From Tannerella sp. (lineage in GTDB: Bacteria; Bacteroidota; Bacteroidia; Bacteroidales; Tannerellaceae), in contig JAISEZ010000150.1 of NCBI GenBank assembly GCA_031263835.1, positions 1 to 7,543 on the forward strand: a stretch of DNA of 7,543 nucleotides, in the 5' to 3' direction. The stretch's first letter is position 1, and each line of letters starts with the position of its first letter. The position numbers were made by a program, and so were the translations under genes. The notes beneath the pieces were generated by a model. It was given only the letters and a program-made list of their open reading frames with translations, searched no databases and was not told the origin of the DNA. Of this stretch, positions 6,715 through 7,543 are shown piece by piece.

Positions 6715-6863
6715 CAGGAGATGAATGCCCTGCGGGCAATAAAGCGGGCTTGCCGGTCTTCTTCTCTATTGATATAAATGCCCTGACGGGCAATGCACAA
6801 AACCGAACCGCGTGCAGTATAAATATCAATATGGCAATATTATGGGCAAAAAAAACGTCATTG

Positions 6864-7015
6864 TTGAATCAGAAAGGTTGTGAGGGATCGTCCCGGCAAC
6901 TGCCCCGCTCGGTGCAGTATCCAAACCAGTGTCATCAAGTGAAGAACGAAACCCGTGCGAGGAGGAAGGCAGTGACTTGAAAAGTCGGATTTATACACGC
7001 CGGAGATGGATTCAG
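6864..7015 (+). ncRNA. Cobalamin-riboswitch-like element, probably degenerate and orphan
   Basis: Landmarks of a cobalamin riboswitch appear in order. The P1-like helix is TTGAATC (6864-6870) with GATTCAG (7009-7015). A P2-like helix pairs GGTTGTG (6876-6882) with TACACGCC (6994-7001), allowing wobbles and one bulge. ACTGCCCCGCTCGGTGCAGT (6900-6919) resembles the CCCGC core, CCAGTG (6925-6930) the usual CCACTG, and GGAGGAAGGC (6961-6970) the GGGAAGGC. AAGTCGGA...ATACACGCC (6982-7001) resembles the B12 box, with about three extra bases in the middle. The GGTGnAAA segment usual after GGGAA is absent; the sequence goes from GGGATCG straight to TCCCGG. Such RNAs normally control btuB or other cobalamin transport and synthesis genes, but only a convergent minus-strand ORF follows. 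I identified it by eye. Confidence 0.55.
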
Positions 7016-7054
7016 GTATATCGGAAGAGATATGCCACACGTCTTTTTCCGTGC

Positions 7055-7306
7055 TCAGTTTTCCGGCTTCTTCCCCGGGGTATGCCATGCATTCCCTAGC
7101 AGATGCTCGGCGTTTTTTTTAAGTTCTTCCGTCAGCAGACGGATGGCTTGCTCCTGTAATTTCAGCTTTTCCCTGTCGCCTCTGCGACTTTTTTCCATAT
7201 CGCGAATCTTCTGTTTACTGCCGTGTAATTCCTTACGAATAATTTTTAGCTCATTCCCAAGCTTATTCAGTTTCTCTTCCCGTTTTTCTTCCCGTTCTGC
7301 TTTCAT
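7055..7306 (-). CDS. Small highly charged coiled-coil protein, unknown function
   Basis: An 83-residue ORF starting at ATG 7306, rich in Lys, Glu and Arg, with heptad-like spacing over residues 5-65, so most of it should be a coiled coil. There is no signal peptide or membrane segment. Residues around KQKIRDMEKSRRGDREKLK (31-49) and LTEELKKN (58-65) recall the N-terminal coiled coils of some Bacteroidota transposases; the last 18 residues do not continue that pattern, so it may be a truncated transposase head. That resemblance is from memory and unproven. A good -7 box (7336-7343) lies about 30 bases upstream. It starts 4 bases after the stop of the partial gene at 7311 and runs convergently toward the riboswitch-like element. 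Confidence 0.55.
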   Translation of the reverse strand: MKAEREEKREEKLNKLGNELKIIRKELHGSKQKIRDMEKSRRGDREKLKLQEQAIRLLTEELKKNAEHLLGNAWHTPGKKPEN

Positions 7307-7310
7307 AAAT

Positions 7311-7543
7311 TCATATCATTAAAATAATTACAGGACAAAGATAGCCATTTCCTGAAAATGAAAATGGGGGGGTTGAACACCCTAGCGTACAGGGCAGGCC
7401 GGTGTATGCCTGCGGTTCGATGGACGCCGGTTCGGCGGCGGCGAGGCTGTGCCTGACGCGGTGGTACTCGCTGTTGAAGTATTCAATTTCGGGATTCAGC
7501 GCGTTAATCAGCGCCGCAAATTCGGGCGACGTGTTCAGCGCGG
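7311..7543 (-). CDS. C-terminal part of an unidentified protein, probably truncated
   Basis: On the minus strand the frame is open from 7541 to a TGA at 7311-7313, giving 76 residues; the N-terminal part lies beyond the window. Residues 1-51 (ALNTSPEFAALINALNPEIEYF...IEPQAYTGLPCT) have ordinary, GC-rich coding character. The EPQAYTG segment recalls the YTG motif that begins some bacterial Ig-like domains. The last 25 residues (about 7388 to 7314) are AT-rich, include a 7-base C-run, and overlap the -7 box of the next ORF, so they look like intergenic DNA read through after a truncation or frameshift. I cannot assign the family. Confidence 0.5.
   Translation of the reverse strand, partial: ALNTSPEFAALINALNPEIEYFNSEYHRVRHSLAAAEPASIEPQAYTGLPCTLGCSTPPFSFSGNGYLCPVIILMI
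7336..7343 (-). promoter_or_regulatory. Bacteroidota -7 box for the 83-residue ORF
   Basis: The minus strand reads TATCTTTG, an exact match to TAnnTTTG. Transcription would begin near 7329, leaving a leader of about 23 bases. A clear TTG is not seen 19-21 bases upstream, where only T-rich sequence (TTTTC) lies, so the -33 half is weak. Confidence 0.5.

Larger units (their letters stand above)
6289..6821. mobile_element. 533-bp hairpin-rich element bounded by 53-bp inverted repeats
   Basis: The left arm 6289-6341 (starts TATACTGCACGCGG, ends TTTATATCAA) is the reverse complement of 6769-6821 with one mismatch in 53. Each arm carries its own small hairpin (TGCCC...GGGCA). A second nested pair, ATGCGAATCAG (6356-6366) and CTGATTCGCAT (6673-6683), lies inside, with weaker similarity extending outward. 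Between them are the 42-bp tandem array and several other hairpins. There is no convincing gene, so the gene-free stretch 6237-6863 is essentially this element plus the operon-end hairpin. The architecture suggests a non-autonomous, MITE-like or foldback element. I could not identify a target-site duplication or a family, so mobility is an inference. Confidence 0.65.

Noticed and set aside
6750..6980. 76-codon plus-strand frame
   Set aside because: It begins inside the element, runs through a 53-bp repeat arm and into the riboswitch-like RNA, and resembles no protein.
7032..7322. Plus-strand frame after the riboswitch-like element as its regulated gene
   Set aside because: Its Ser/Phe/Cys-rich translation is the antisense of the Lys/Glu-rich coiled-coil ORF, and it shows no transporter or cobalamin-enzyme features.

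Overview
The window reads as accessory-rich chromosome of a Bacteroidota species, most likely order Bacteroidales. Three things point there: a PorZ-type component of the type IX secretion system (T9SS), promoter candidates of the Bacteroidota form (TTG, about 20 bases, TAnnTTTG), and weak or absent Shine-Dalgarno sequences. GC content looks moderate to high for the order. I cannot name a genus from the sequence alone.

Layout. Bases 1-1847 (+) hold the 3' part of porZ, the T9SS subunit known in Porphyromonas to present anionic LPS to the sortase PorU. Next is an acyltransferase-3 family membrane protein (1905-2969, +), probably an O-acylase of a surface glycan. A gene-free stretch (2970-3341) carries a 9-copy, 21-bp tandem array of palindromes inside an imperfect inverted repeat. 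A tight + strand operon follows: rfbC (3342-3896), rfbB (3914-5074), recR (5071-5694) and a GNAT acetyltransferase (5700-6236). rfbC and rfbB encode two steps of dTDP-L-rhamnose synthesis, so the left 5 kb is mostly about building, modifying and attaching surface polysaccharide. recR and the GNAT gene appear to share the transcript without sharing the pathway.

After a 13-bp-stem hairpin at the operon end, bases 6289-6821 form an element bounded by 53-bp inverted repeats (one mismatch). Inside are a second, nested inverted repeat, five 42-bp tandem units each carrying a hairpin, and several unrelated hairpins. It has no convincing gene. In the fifth unit both arms of the hairpin have changed together and still pair perfectly.

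Bases 6864-7015 look like a cobalamin riboswitch (B12-box-like 3' end, closing helices P1 and P2). It lacks part of the normal 5' core, has an insertion in the B12 box, and no + strand gene follows it, so it is probably a relic. The right end is minus strand: an 83-residue coiled-coil ORF (7055-7306) with its own Bacteroidota-type -7 box, and the C-terminal end of another gene (7311 to the window edge) that looks cut off. The region from 6289 rightward reads as a rearranged scar.

The main novelty candidate is the pair of intergenic hairpin arrays. They differ in sequence but share a design: short palindromes in tandem, periods of 21 and 42 bp (two and four turns of B-DNA), and flanking inverted repeats.
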